Below are positions 35,851-44,820 of a stretch of 64,000 nt of DNA, piece by piece. Positions within the stretch are counted from its first letter, which is position 1. Each line of letters opens with the position of its first letter. This DNA is from Rhizobium sp. C4 (GTDB lineage: Bacteria; Pseudomonadota; Alphaproteobacteria; Rhizobiales; Rhizobiaceae), in contig NZ_JAJNCX010000003.1 of NCBI RefSeq assembly GCF_021026315.1, forward strand, positions 124,001 through 188,000. Reading direction: 5' to 3'. Position numbers and translations under genes: made by a program. The notes beneath the pieces were generated by a model. That model was not told where the DNA came from, made no database searches, and saw only the letters and a list, made by a program, of their open reading frames with translations.

Positions 35851-35960
35851 CGTCATGCTCGGCCTTGTGCCCAGCATCTGCCCACGGGAGATTGATCCGC
35901 TCCGTCAATGGATGAGGCGGTGTGTTCAGATCCTCGGGACAGGCCCGAGGATAACGTCAG
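35851..35960. repeat. RIME-like rhizobial intergenic palindromic repeat
   Basis: This lies between aglK and the minus-strand acetyltransferase. A degenerate palindrome CATGCTCGG...CCAGCATCTG (about 35854-35882) and a perfect one, ATCCTCGGG / CCCGAGGAT (35930-35938 with 35944-35952, loop ACAGG), flank a short spacer. The arrangement matches the Rhizobium-specific intergenic mosaic elements. It may also act as terminator for both flanking genes. Confidence 0.6.
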
Positions 35961-35968
35961 AGGAGGGG

Positions 35969-36565
35969 TCAGACGTCCTTCCCTGCATCGCTCCGGGCCA
36001 AATCGGCGAAAGCCGCGTCCATGAATTCCGCCGTTTCGGCATCGCGAGCATCTGCTTCCGCGACCAGCCGCGACTGTCTGCGGGCCTCGATCTCCACCCA
36101 CTCCCGCTTCAGGATCGACATCACCACCAGATTGGCCCGTGTGCCATCGGCCAGCGGATAGTGCTCTCTCAGCACGCCATCGAGCTGCAGGCCGCAGGCG
36201 GTATAGACATGCCGGGCACGGGCATTGGTCTCGAACGCATCCAGCCAGAACTTCTCCGCACCATAGTCATCGAAGGACAGCCGGATCAGCGCGGACAGGA
36301 ACCGCTTGCCGAATCCCTTACCCGGCGAACGAATGGCGATACGCTTGAGATAGACAACGCCATTGGCCGCACCGACACCTTGCAGGATGGCAAAGCCAGC
36401 AGCCCCCGTCTCGTCCTCCAGCATCAGATAGCGACAATCCGCCGCCGCCATCAGCGCCTCATGCTGCGCGCGCTCCGATCGGCCGACATAGGCATCGAAG
36501 CCTTCTGTCCGCTCGATCGCCATGATCGCGGGAAGGTCGGATAGGGTCGCGGGGCGGATGTTCAT
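35969..36565 (-). CDS. GNAT-family N-acetyltransferase (second of a tandem pair)
   Basis: A 198-residue GNAT-fold protein, N-terminus MNIRPATLSDLPAIMAIERTEGFDAYVGR. The acetyl-CoA-binding segment is LKRIAIRSPGKGFGKRFLSALI (motif A), followed by FWLDAFETNARARHVYTACG. The substrate cannot be told. It has an added C-terminal extension of about 40 residues (SRLVAEADARDAETAEFMDA). It is related to the next gene upstream and begins 9 bp after it ends, suggesting a duplication within one operon. Confidence 0.85.
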   Translation of the reverse strand: MNIRPATLSDLPAIMAIERTEGFDAYVGRSERAQHEALMAAADCRYLMLEDETGAAGFAILQGVGAANGVVYLKRIAIRSPGKGFGKRFLSALIRLSFDDYGAEKFWLDAFETNARARHVYTACGLQLDGVLREHYPLADGTRANLVVMSILKREWVEIEARRQSRLVAEADARDAETAEFMDAAFADLARSDAGKDV

Positions 36566-36574
36566 GGGGCAATC

Positions 36575-37060
36575 TCAAGCAGATTCGAATTGCCAAACCT
36601 CTCGCAAAAGCCCGTAGCGCGCAATATCGACGGTCTCGCCCGCCGCCGAAACGCCACCGTTTGGAAGCCGGGCTTCCAGCATGAAGCCGTTGCGCTCATA
36701 GACATGCCGCGCGCGGCTGTTCGTTTCGGCGACGCGCAGCCAGAAGCGTTGCGTCGAAGGGGCCTCGAAGGCGATGGCCTTTGCGTGGTCGAGCAATCGT
36801 TGCCCCGCGCCGTTGCCGGGTGTTCGCGCGGCAAGCCGGTTCAGCCGGATATGGCCTTCGCCGGTGACGAAGCCGCGCAGCAGCGCAAAACCCTGAACCG
36901 CGCCGTCTTCTTCCATAACCAGCACCCGGCAATCCGGGTCGGAGAGATGCGCGCGATGCTCATCCTCCGAGAACCAGCCGAAGAACCTTTCGAACCCGGG
37001 CGTCCGCTCGATTTCGATGATGGCGGCAATGTCGGCTTCACGCGCAGCGCGGATCGCCAT
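36575..37060 (-). CDS. GNAT-family N-acetyltransferase (first of a tandem pair)
   Basis: A 161-residue GNAT-fold protein, MAIRAAREADIAAIIEIERTPGFERFFGWF. Motif A is LNRLAARTPGNGAGQRLLDHA, followed by FWLRVAETNSRARHVYERNGFML. It shares its layout and several motifs (PGFxx, NxRARHVYxxxG) with the neighbour at 35969-36565. It lies 10 bp after the metallophosphatase gene in one likely transcript. Substrate unknown. Confidence 0.86.
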   Translation of the reverse strand: MAIRAAREADIAAIIEIERTPGFERFFGWFSEDEHRAHLSDPDCRVLVMEEDGAVQGFALLRGFVTGEGHIRLNRLAARTPGNGAGQRLLDHAKAIAFEAPSTQRFWLRVAETNSRARHVYERNGFMLEARLPNGGVSAAGETVDIARYGLLREVWQFESA

Positions 37061-37070
37061 CGATGCGGCC

Positions 37071-38435
37071 TCAGGCCTTGCCGAGTGCTTCGACGACCAG
37101 CGTCTTCAGCTTCAGGTCAGGCACTTCGCTAAACGCGATGTCCTCGCGGCCGAAATAGGCCTTGCGGTTGATCGCCGACCAGTCGTTGCAGGCAATGACA
37201 TAGGTCTTCTTGTCGCTCGTCTTGTCCGGCACGGCATAGAGGAAATCGCCGGTGCGGGCGGAAAGCGGCACATCGCCATCCTGGTTGCAGCGCTTGAGGA
37301 TTTCGGCAAGCGTGGCCGCATCCACCTCGGCCTTCATGATCTTGCCTTCGAACCGCACGGCGGCATTGTAGTCGAAGCGCGTGACGTCACCCTTGGGCAG
37401 GCCGGTGCCGAAAGAGGTGTGACCGATGAAGCCGATATCCGCGCCCACCTTGGCGGCAATCGCCGAGGCCGTGAAGCGGGCGGTTTCGCCCAGCGTCTCG
37501 GCCTTGGTGGTCTTGGCAACGACCGCTTTGTCCTCGTCTTTCAGATTGGCTGCCAGAACCTTGGCGATGACAGCCTTGAGGTCTTCGGCCGCCGGCCCGT
37601 CGCGATCGATGGCCACCCGTTCGATCGTGGCCGCCTCGCCGGGGGCTGCGATATGCGCGACGGTCAGCAGCGAGCCCCAGGAGCCGGTATGCAGATAGCG
37701 CGTCTTGCCGCTCTCATGCACCAGCGTCAGATGGTCATGCCCGCCGATCATCAGCGTGCCATCGGGCAGCATCGGCAGGATATCGCGGTCCGGCACGACG
37801 CCGGCGTGGCTGAGCACGATGTTGATGCCGTCCTTCTTCAGCAGGGCCGGCAGGTTGGCGCGCGCCCATTCGACCGGCTGCGGGATCGCCAGCATGTCGC
37901 GCGAGCCCTTGGGATAGGTGTTGATCGCGTTGACGCCGAGCGCTGCAATATTGAGCGTTGTGTCGCCAACCTTCAGCGTCGCGGAGGCTTCCGTATAGGG
38001 CTTGCCGGTGCGCTTGTCCTCGATATTGCTGAGAACCGTGACGCCGAGGCCCTTGGCGCGTTCGACGAAATGGGCAAGGTCGTTGTCGAGGTCGGACTCG
38101 TGATTGCCGATGTTGAAGACGGTCGGCGCGAGCTTGGCGAGCGTGCCGAGGAATGCCCAATCGGCCTCGCCGGCAGAGCGCGTGGCGACCACATTGCCGC
38201 CCTCGAAGAGGTCGCCGTTGAAGAGAATGACCTGCGGACGCTTGGCAGTGGACACCCGAGACTGGATTGCCAGCAGCAGTTGCGCCATACGCTCATAGGC
38301 CGAGTGGAGATCGGAAAGAATGATGAAGTCGACGCCGGTCTCCGCTGCCGCTGCCGGCAGGCTCACGAAGGGGAGGAGGGCGGTGGAGGAAATCATACCC
38401 AGAACGACACGACGGTTCAGCAACATGGTTGGCAT
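37071..38435 (-). CDS. Secreted metallophosphatase / 5'-nucleotidase family
   Basis: A 454-residue calcineurin-like phosphoesterase with a C-terminal 5'-nucleotidase domain. The N-terminus NRRVVLGMISSTALLPFVSLPAAAA is a signal peptide with a twin-arginine-like start. Metal-binding motifs in order: ILSDLHSAYERM, FNGDLFEGG, FNIGNHESDLD, IVLSHAGV and IGGHDHLTLV. The C-terminal domain (from about residue 320) starts near ARFTASAIAAKVGADIGFIGH. It probably removes phosphate from nucleotides or related esters in the periplasm. The first ATG or the ATG three codons on is possible. Confidence 0.87.
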   Translation of the reverse strand: MPTMLLNRRVVLGMISSTALLPFVSLPAAAAETGVDFIILSDLHSAYERMAQLLLAIQSRVSTAKRPQVILFNGDLFEGGNVVATRSAGEADWAFLGTLAKLAPTVFNIGNHESDLDNDLAHFVERAKGLGVTVLSNIEDKRTGKPYTEASATLKVGDTTLNIAALGVNAINTYPKGSRDMLAIPQPVEWARANLPALLKKDGINIVLSHAGVVPDRDILPMLPDGTLMIGGHDHLTLVHESGKTRYLHTGSWGSLLTVAHIAAPGEAATIERVAIDRDGPAAEDLKAVIAKVLAANLKDEDKAVVAKTTKAETLGETARFTASAIAAKVGADIGFIGHTSFGTGLPKGDVTRFDYNAAVRFEGKIMKAEVDAATLAEILKRCNQDGDVPLSARTGDFLYAVPDKTSDKKTYVIACNDWSAINRKAYFGREDIAFSEVPDLKLKTLVVEALGKA

Positions 38436-38555
38436 TCCTTTTAAGGCAATTCTGACAAAAGCGGGAGCCGCATTTCGAGGAGAATTGCGTCAGAACAAGA
38501 GGCGGGATGCCTCTGCCTAACAATGCCATGCTACACGATTGTGACGCAGGGAGAG

Positions 38556-38583
38556 AACCGGGGCGGCAGGCGCTGCCCCGGTT
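38556..38583 (-). terminator. Terminator hairpin after edd
   Basis: A 9-bp stem AACCGGGGC / GCCCCGGTT (38556-38564 with 38575-38583), 10 bp after the edd stop on the minus strand. On the minus strand it is followed by CTCTCCC, so there is no strong U tract. The remainder of the 157-bp gap is the metallophosphatase promoter region. Confidence 0.6.
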
Positions 38584-38592
38584 TGACAAAGC

Positions 38593-40413
38593 TCAATTGA
38601 AGACGACGCTTGCGCCCTGATCGGCAGCACCGACCATCGCCCTGAAGGGTGCGAAGAGTTCGCGGCCCATGCCGTATTCGTTGGCCGACAGGTCGGCGGT
38701 CGCAACGGGGCGGGCGTCAAACTCGGCCGCGTCGACCAGAACCTCGACCGTGCCGTTGATGGCATCCAGCCGGATCATGTCGCCGTCACGCACCTTGGCA
38801 ATCGCGCCGCCATTGACGGCTTCCGGCGTCATGTGGATTGCCGCCGGCACCTTGCCCGATGCGCCCGACATGCGTCCGTCGGTAACCAGCGCCACCTTGA
38901 AGCCGCGATCCTGCAGCACGCCAAGCGGCGGCGTCAGCTTGTGCAGTTCCGGCATGCCGTTGGCCTTCGGACCCTGGAAGCGGACGACGGCAACGAAGTC
39001 GCGCTCCAGCTTGCCGTCCTTGAACGCCTGCTGCAGCTCGGCCTGATCGTTGAACACGATCGCCGGTGCCTCGATGACGTGACGCTCCGGCTTGACGGCG
39101 GAGATCTTGATGACCGCCTTGCCGAGATTGCCGGTCAGCATCTTGAGGCCGCCATTCGCCTGGAACGGCTTGTCGATCGTCGTCAGAACCTTGGGGTCGT
39201 GGCTGGCATGGGGCGCCTTTTCGCGCACGACCGTGCCGTCCTCGCCGAGGCGCGGATCAATCGTATAGGCTTCAAGCCCGTGGCCGAAGACGGTGCGCAC
39301 GTCGTCATGCAGCATGCCGTCTTTCAGCAGTTCCTTGATCAGGAAGCCCATGCCACCGGCGGCGTGGAAATGGTTCACATCGGCAAGCCCGTTCGGATAG
39401 ACGCGGGCAAGCAGCGGCACAACATCCGAGAGATCCGAAATGTCTTCCCAGGTCAGCTGGATGCCGGCTGCCTTGGCAATCGCCAGGAGGTGCAGCGTGT
39501 GGTTGGTCGAGCCGCCCGTGGCATGCAGGCCGACAACGCCGTTGACGATCGAGCGCTCGTCGATCATCTCGCCGGCGGGGGTGAATTCATTGCCCTGTGC
39601 GGTGATCGCCAGCGCGCGCTTGGCGGCTTCCTTGGTCAGCGCATCGCGCAGCGGCGTGCCGGGATTGATGAAGGAGGCACCGGGCATATGAAAGCCCATG
39701 ATCTCCATCAGCATCTGGTTGGAATTTGCCGTGCCGTAGAAGGTGCAGGTGCCGGGGCCGTGATAGGATTTGGATTCCGCTTCCAGCAGCTCGTCGCGGC
39801 CAACCTTGCCTTCGGCATAGAGCTGGCGGATGCGCGACTTCTCGTCATTCGGCAGGCCGGACGTCATCGGGCCTGCCGGAACGAAGATTGCCGGCAGGTG
39901 GCCGAAGGTCAGCGCTGCCATGGCAAGACCGGGCACGATCTTGTCGCAGACGCCGAGATAGACGACCGAATCGAACATGTTGTGCGAGAGGCCGATGCCG
40001 GCTGCCATGGCGATCAGGTCGCGCGAGAAGAGCGAAAGCTCCATGCCCGGCTGGCCCTGCGTCACGCCATCACACATGGCCGGCACGCCGCCTGCAACCT
40101 GCGCCACGCCGCCTGCCTCGCGGGCGGCTTCGCGGATCAGCGCCGGATAGGTTTCGAACGGCTGGTGGGCCGAGAGCATGTCGTTATAGGCGGTGATGAT
40201 GCCCAGATTGCCAACGACATCGCCGGCCAGCGCGGCCTTGTCCGAGGGGGAACAGACGGCAAAGCCATGTGCGAGATTGGCGCAGCCGAGCACCGAGCGA
40301 TGCACGCCCTTGGCCGCTGCCGCTGAAATGCGCTCCAGATAGAGCCCGCGCGTCGGCTTCGAGCGCTCGACAATGCGTTGCGTGATGGCGGAAATCTTGC
40401 TGTTCGCAGACAT
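38593..40413 (-). CDS. edd: 6-phosphogluconate dehydratase Edd
   Basis: A 606-residue iron-sulfur dehydratase of the IlvD/Edd family that converts 6-phosphogluconate to KDPG, the first reaction specific to the Entner-Doudoroff pathway. It begins [26 protein letters not shown] and carries [39 protein letters not shown] and [20 protein letters not shown], including the Cys residues of the cluster. Normal length. It lies 50 bp after pgl in the zwf-pgl-edd operon. The partner aldolase eda is not in the window. Confidence 0.97.
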   Translation of the reverse strand: MSANSKISAITQRIVERSKPTRGLYLERISAAAAKGVHRSVLGCANLAHGFAVCSPSDKAALAGDVVGNLGIITAYNDMLSAHQPFETYPALIREAAREAGGVAQVAGGVPAMCDGVTQGQPGMELSLFSRDLIAMAAGIGLSHNMFDSVVYLGVCDKIVPGLAMAALTFGHLPAIFVPAGPMTSGLPNDEKSRIRQLYAEGKVGRDELLEAESKSYHGPGTCTFYGTANSNQMLMEIMGFHMPGASFINPGTPLRDALTKEAAKRALAITAQGNEFTPAGEMIDERSIVNGVVGLHATGGSTNHTLHLLAIAKAAGIQLTWEDISDLSDVVPLLARVYPNGLADVNHFHAAGGMGFLIKELLKDGMLHDDVRTVFGHGLEAYTIDPRLGEDGTVVREKAPHASHDPKVLTTIDKPFQANGGLKMLTGNLGKAVIKISAVKPERHVIEAPAIVFNDQAELQQAFKDGKLERDFVAVVRFQGPKANGMPELHKLTPPLGVLQDRGFKVALVTDGRMSGASGKVPAAIHMTPEAVNGGAIAKVRDGDMIRLDAINGTVEVLVDAAEFDARPVATADLSANEYGMGRELFAPFRAMVGAADQGASVVFN

Positions 40414-40463
40414 GGTCTTCCTGCCTTTCGTCTAGATGGGTTGGGGGCGCGATCGTCGGGAGG

Positions 40464-41162
40464 TCAGGGCGCCCAGTAGATTTCGACCGGGGACGTGGCC
40501 CGGTTCAGCACGGCGCGGATCGGCATCTCTGCCTCGTCGCCGCCGCTCAGTGCCTTTTCCAGAACGGAAGCCTTTTCGGCGCCCTCGATATGCAGGGCCA
40601 GCAACCGTGCATCCTGAAGGGCGGAGAACGAGAAGGTGAGACGCGGTTCGCCGGCACCGTCTGCTTCCATCGTCATGACGCCGCGCGGACGGCTGGCGTC
40701 CAGCGCTTGCGCCAGATGGTTGCCGCCGGGAAAGAACGAGGCCGTGTGCCCGTCACTACCCATGCCGAGGATCGCCACGTCGAACGGATCGGAGACGTCT
40801 GCCGTTGCCTGCGTTGCGGTCTTTGCGGCGTCTTCCGCCGTTTCGGCGGCATGATAGAGCGGCACGAAACGCGCCGCCGCCGTCTTGCCGATCAACAGGA
40901 ACTCGTTCGCAAGCTTGTGGTTCGATCGCGGATTGTCGGCGGGCACAAAACGCTCGTCCACCAGCGTGATCGTCACCTTGTCCCAGGCAATGTCCTTGCC
41001 CGAGAGGACCTTGAAGAAAGCCTTGGGCGTCGAGCCGCCGGATACGGCGAGGCTGGCTGATCCGCGCGCGGCAACCGCATCCGAAAGAGCGCCAGCGACG
41101 CGTGTCGCCAGCCCTTCCGCCAGTGCAGCCCCGTTTTCAAAATCCTTGCGGCTGAACGCCAT
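40464..41162 (-). CDS. pgl: 6-phosphogluconolactonase Pgl
   Basis: A 232-residue lactonase of the NagB-like (DevB) type that hydrolyses 6-phosphogluconolactone. Motifs are ASLAVSGGSTPKAFFKVL, the ITLVDERFVPADNPRSNHKLA active-site region and ILGMGSDGHTASFFPGG. It starts 3 bp after zwf, so the two are probably translated together. It ends 50 bp before edd. Confidence 0.95.
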   Translation of the reverse strand: MAFSRKDFENGAALAEGLATRVAGALSDAVAARGSASLAVSGGSTPKAFFKVLSGKDIAWDKVTITLVDERFVPADNPRSNHKLANEFLLIGKTAAARFVPLYHAAETAEDAAKTATQATADVSDPFDVAILGMGSDGHTASFFPGGNHLAQALDASRPRGVMTMEADGAGEPRLTFSFSALQDARLLALHIEGAEKASVLEKALSGGDEAEMPIRAVLNRATSPVEIYWAP

Positions 41163-41165
41163 GCC

Positions 41166-42641
41166 TTATTCTCCCTCGTGCCAGGTGCGGCCGTCGCGTT
41201 CGATGAGTGCGATGGCCTGGCTCGGACCCCAGGTGCCGGCCGTGTAGCTCTGGCATTTCTGCCCGGTCTCTTCCCAGGACTTGAGGATCGGATCGACCCA
41301 GCGCCATGCCGCCTCGACCTCGTCGCGGCGCATGAACAGCGTCTGGTTGTTGCGGATGACGTCGAGCAGCAGGCGCTCATAGGCATCCGGATTGCGGACT
41401 TCGAAGGCCTGGGCGAAGGTCATGTCTAGCGGAACGTGGCGCAGGCGCATGCCGCCCGGACCCGGATCCTTGATCATCAGCCACTGCTTCACGCCTTCAT
41501 CCGGCTGCAGGCGGATGACAAGCTGGTTGGCGGCGATGCGGCCAGCCGCCTCGTCGAAGATCGAATGCGGAACCGGCTTGAAGGTGATGACGATTTCCGA
41601 CATGCGGGTGACGAGACGCTTGCCCGTGCGGAGGTAGAAGGGAACACCCGCCCAACGCCAGCTGCCGATCTCGGCCTTGAGCGCAACGAAGGTTTCCGTG
41701 TCGGACACGCCGCCTTCCAGCTCTTCGAGATAACCCTTCACCGGGCCGCTTGCCGAAGCGCCGGCCTTGTACTGGCCGCGCACCGTCATCCGCTCGACAT
41801 TGGCGGCGGTGATCGGCTTCAGCGAGCGCAGAACCTTGAGCTTCTCGTCGCGGACCGCTTCCGGGTCCATCGACGACGGGGGTTCCATGGCGACGAGGCA
41901 GAGAAGCTGGAGAATGTGGTTCTGCACCATGTCGCGCAGCGCACCGGCCTTGTCGTAATAGCCCGCGCGGCTTTCAAGGCCGACGGATTCGGCAACCGTG
42001 ATCTGCACATGGTCGATATGCTCGGCATTCCACAGCGGCTCATAGAGCGCGTTGGCAAAGCGCAGCGCCATCAGGTTCTGCACCGTTTCCTTGCCGAGAT
42101 AGTGGTCGATGCGGAAGATCTGCTCTTCCTTGAACACCTTGCCGATCGTGTCGTTGAGCTGCAGGGCCGAATCGAGGTCGCGGCCGATCGGCTTTTCGAC
42201 GACGATGCGCGTCTGCTTGGTGATCAGCTTGTGGTCGCGGATCTTTTCCGAGAAGTCGCCGAAGAGCGCGGGGCCGACGGCCAGATAGAAGGCGCGCACG
42301 CGCTCCTTTCCCTCGTCCAGCAGCGACTTCAGCTTGTCCCAGCCCTTGTCGGCCTTGGCATCGACGGACACGTAGAAGAGGCGGGCGCAGAACTTGTCGA
42401 GCTCGTCCTTGTCCAGTTCGTCCGCCTTCAGATGCTCCTTCAGAGCTTCGGTCGCGAAATTCCGATATTCGTCATGGGTCATCTCGGTGCGGGATGCGCC
42501 AATGATCCGTGTCGGTTCCGAGAACTGGCCGGCCATTTGCCGATGATAAAGGGCGGGAAGAAGCTTGCGCTCTGCAAGGTCGCCGGTGCCGCCGAAGACG
42601 ACGTAATCGAACGGCTCAACGGGAATGATCTGGCTGCTCAT
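41166..42641 (-). CDS. zwf: Glucose-6-phosphate 1-dehydrogenase Zwf
   Basis: A 491-residue enzyme that oxidises glucose 6-phosphate to the lactone. The nucleotide-binding motif VVFGGTGDLAERKL is near the N-terminus. The active-site motif RIDHYLGKETVQN lies around residue 180 with its catalytic His and substrate-binding Lys. The start MSSQIIPVEPFDYV at 42641, with AAGGACAAAG upstream, is used rather than the start 11 codons before. It is the first gene of the ED operon. With edd this points to glucose catabolism through the ED pathway, as usual in rhizobia. Confidence 0.97.
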   Translation of the reverse strand: MSSQIIPVEPFDYVVFGGTGDLAERKLLPALYHRQMAGQFSEPTRIIGASRTEMTHDEYRNFATEALKEHLKADELDKDELDKFCARLFYVSVDAKADKGWDKLKSLLDEGKERVRAFYLAVGPALFGDFSEKIRDHKLITKQTRIVVEKPIGRDLDSALQLNDTIGKVFKEEQIFRIDHYLGKETVQNLMALRFANALYEPLWNAEHIDHVQITVAESVGLESRAGYYDKAGALRDMVQNHILQLLCLVAMEPPSSMDPEAVRDEKLKVLRSLKPITAANVERMTVRGQYKAGASASGPVKGYLEELEGGVSDTETFVALKAEIGSWRWAGVPFYLRTGKRLVTRMSEIVITFKPVPHSIFDEAAGRIAANQLVIRLQPDEGVKQWLMIKDPGPGGMRLRHVPLDMTFAQAFEVRNPDAYERLLLDVIRNNQTLFMRRDEVEAAWRWVDPILKSWEETGQKCQSYTAGTWGPSQAIALIERDGRTWHEGE

Positions 42642-42881
42642 GAAGCTTTGTCCTTGGGAGAATGATGGAGGCACATATAATCTAATCGATTTAATTGCGC
42701 TAGTGTGCGACGCGAAAAAATGCGCAATGCGGGGCGACCTTAGAGCAATTCCAGCGAAAGTGGAAACCGGTTTCGCGTGCGAAATTGCATCTTTGCCACA
42801 AGCTGGAACCGGTCAGGGGAGGGTGCCAATCGCCTGCGCTGACCGTGCCAAACCCGGAAGTTCTGGGTATTCGCAGCGGCG
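42642..42881. other. Region upstream of zwf (240 bp)
   Basis: This holds the zwf promoter (AT-rich TATAATCTAATCGATTTAATT around 42675-42697) and a dispersed rhizobial repeat (42742-42788). It also has a G-rich stretch and the 3' end of the SMR gene. No further gene is seen. Confidence 0.5.
42742..42788. repeat. Dispersed palindromic repeat (AGAGCAATTCC type)
   Basis: A 47-bp imperfect palindrome opening AGAGCAATTCC and closing CGAAATTGC, with a perfect 12-bp centre GAAACCGGTTTC (42763-42774). Elements of this form are scattered through intergenic regions of Rhizobiaceae and relatives. Only this copy was seen in the window. Confidence 0.6.
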
Positions 42882-43196
42882 TCACGACGCCATTTTCATG
42901 GTCACCAGGCCGACCAGAATGCATGTTGCAGCAATGGCCCGCATCGGCGTGAGGGCATCGCCGAGAAAGATCACGCCGACCAGAAACGCCCCGAGCGCGC
43001 CGATGCCCGTCCAGATCATATAGGAGGTTCCGAGCGGAAGTTCGCGCATGGCAAGTGCCAGCAGCCCGACCGAGCCGAGCATGGCGACGATTGTAACGAT
43101 GGAGGGAACCGGTCGCGTGAACCCGTGCGAGAGTTTCATCGAATAGGCCCAGACGACTTCAAGGCCACCAGCGACAAGCAGAAATATCCATGACAT
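42882..43196 (-). CDS. Small multidrug resistance exporter, SugE/Gdx type
   Basis: A 104-residue four-helix transporter: SWIFLLVAGGLEVVWAYSMK with the essential Glu of the family in GGLEVVWA, then MIWTGIGALGAFLVGVIFLGDALT and ILVGLVTMK. The WAYSMKLSHGF segment places it in the SugE/Gdx (guanidinium/quaternary ammonium exporter) subgroup of SMR rather than EmrE, though the subgroup is a judgement. The ATG at 43196 removes 33 non-membrane residues of the longer frame. I see no guanidine riboswitch in the 114 bp upstream. Confidence 0.85.
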   Translation of the reverse strand: MSWIFLLVAGGLEVVWAYSMKLSHGFTRPVPSIVTIVAMLGSVGLLALAMRELPLGTSYMIWTGIGALGAFLVGVIFLGDALTPMRAIAATCILVGLVTMKMAS

Positions 43197-43199
43197 GAC

Positions 43200-43305
43200 G
43201 ATCACCGTAAATGCGGGTCGTCCCGGCTTTGCTTGACCCGACAGGGGCGAGGTCGTCCTCGCGATCTGAGATAGGACATGCGGGCCCCGCTTCAAGGGCC
43301 CGCAA
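43200..43305. repeat. Mosaic of palindromes between the SMR gene and glutamine synthetase gene
   Basis: A 106-bp spacer made of adjacent palindromes: GCGGGTC...GACCCG (about 43211-43242), GCGAGG/CCTCGC (about 43249-43264) and TGCGGGCCC / GGGCCCGCA (43279-43287 with 43296-43304, loop 8). This is the composition of RIME-type elements. The last palindrome may act as terminator of the synthetase gene. Confidence 0.5.
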
Positions 43306-43310
43306 TGACG

Positions 43311-44747
43311 TTAGACGTTGAGCAGAAGGAACTCCCGCTCCCACGGGCTGATCACCTGCATGAAGGTCTCGAACTCGCCGCGCTTCACGCCGGCAAAGAT
43401 ATGGATGAACTCGGAGGTGAAGACATCGTGCAGCGACTGTTCGCTTTCGAGCAGCGACACGGCCTCCAGCAGGCCGCGCGGCAGTTCGATCGCGCCTTCG
43501 TTTGCCGTCTCCGCCGTCGGCTCCGTCGGCTTCAGCGCCTGCATCATGCCGAGATAGCCGCAGGCAAGCGACGCTGCGAGCGCGAGATAGGGGTTGGCAT
43601 CCGAACCCGGCAGGCGGTTTTCGACGCGCCGTGCGGCCGCATCCGAAACGGGAACACGGAAGGCCGTGGTGCGGTTGTCATAGCCCCAGGCCGTGTTGAG
43701 CGGCGCGGCCATATCGGGCGTCAGGCGACGATAAGAGTTCACGTAAGGCGCCATCATGACCATGGCGCGCGGGATATAGCGCTGCATGCCGCCAATGAAG
43801 TGGAAGAAGGCATCCGACGGATCGCCGTCCGGCTTCGAGAAGATGTTCTTGCCCGTCTTCAGGTCCACCACCGACTGGTGGATGTGCATGGCCGAACCCG
43901 CCTGGCCCTGCATGGGCTTGGCCATGAAGGTGGCGTAGATGCCATGGTTCAGCGCGGCTTCGCGGATCGTGCGCTTGAACAGGAAGACCTGGTCGGCCAG
44001 TTCCACCGGATCGCCGTGACGCAGGTTGATTTCGAGCTGCGCCGGCCCCTCTTCGTGGATCAGGGTGTCGATCTCGAGACCCTGCTTTTCCGAATAATGG
44101 TAGATATCGTCCACCAGTTCGTCGAACTCGTTGACGCCCGCGATCGAATAGGCCTGTCCGCCGACGATCGAGCGACCCGAGCGGCCTGACGGCGGATGCA
44201 GCGGATAGTCGGGGTCGTCATTCTTGGCGACGAGGTAGAACTCGATTTCAGGCGCCACGACCGGCTTCCAGCCCTGTGCAGCATAAAGCTCGACAACGTG
44301 CTTCAGCAGGTTGCGCGGCGTGTAGGTGACCTTCTCGCCGGTCGAGCCGGCGATATCGCAGATCACCTGCGCCGTCGGATCGGTTTCCCACGGAACGACG
44401 GTGAGCGTCGAAAGGTCAGGAACGAGCTTGATGTCGCTGTCGCGGGAATCGTAGCGGAAGTTCTCCGTCTCGTCGGGATATTCGCCCGAGATCGTGTGAC
44501 GGTAGAGCGCCGAGGGAAGCGCCAGCGATGTGTTGGAGGTGAATTTCGAGGTCGGCATCATCTTGCCGCGCGGAACGCCGGCGAGATCGGGCGTGATGCA
44601 TTCCACGTCTTCGATGCCGCGAGCGCGGAGCCATGCGGCGGCTTCTGCCCAGGTCTTGACCCCTCGGGGTGACTCGATGGCGGCCTTGACGGCCTGCGAT
44701 GATGCGTTGGAAGAGGATGCGCGGGCGGACTTCTTCTTTTCGGCCAT
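43311..44747 (-). CDS. Glutamine synthetase family protein, PuuA-like
   Basis: A 478-residue member of the glutamine synthetase superfamily. An N-terminal Ser/Ala/Lys tail precedes the beta-grasp domain (CITPDLAGVPRGKMMP). The catalytic domain contains VVAPEIEFYLV, GPAQLEINLRHGDP, MAKPMQGQAGSAMHIHQSV and ENRLPGSDANPYLALAA. These features match the gamma-glutamylputrescine synthetase/PuuA-like group more than the GlnA I type, and no adenylylation tyrosine is seen. A potFGHI polyamine importer lies about 10 kb away, which fits polyamine use, but the substrate is not proven. Confidence 0.85.
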   Translation of the reverse strand: MAEKKKSARASSSNASSQAVKAAIESPRGVKTWAEAAAWLRARGIEDVECITPDLAGVPRGKMMPTSKFTSNTSLALPSALYRHTISGEYPDETENFRYDSRDSDIKLVPDLSTLTVVPWETDPTAQVICDIAGSTGEKVTYTPRNLLKHVVELYAAQGWKPVVAPEIEFYLVAKNDDPDYPLHPPSGRSGRSIVGGQAYSIAGVNEFDELVDDIYHYSEKQGLEIDTLIHEEGPAQLEINLRHGDPVELADQVFLFKRTIREAALNHGIYATFMAKPMQGQAGSAMHIHQSVVDLKTGKNIFSKPDGDPSDAFFHFIGGMQRYIPRAMVMMAPYVNSYRRLTPDMAAPLNTAWGYDNRTTAFRVPVSDAAARRVENRLPGSDANPYLALAASLACGYLGMMQALKPTEPTAETANEGAIELPRGLLEAVSLLESEQSLHDVFTSEFIHIFAGVKRGEFETFMQVISPWEREFLLLNV

Positions 44748-44820
44748 TTTACACCGGTTTGATTTTGCAATACCGCCATATTAAACACTCCGCGCGGTTT
44801 GGCGAGAGGGCAGAAGTGGT

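Noticed and set aside
32990-35908. 972-codon open frame on the minus strand opposite aglA and aglK
   Set aside because: It is fully antisense to two clear enzyme and ATPase genes; long antisense frames are expected in high-GC codon usage, and its translation shows no domain.
38833-40326. 497-codon plus-strand frame opposite edd
   Set aside because: Antisense shadow of edd; no ribosome site and no domain.
43197-43310. Guanidine-sensing riboswitch before the SugE-type gene
   Set aside because: The segment is made of simple palindromes of repeat type, with no recognisable guanidine-I aptamer features.
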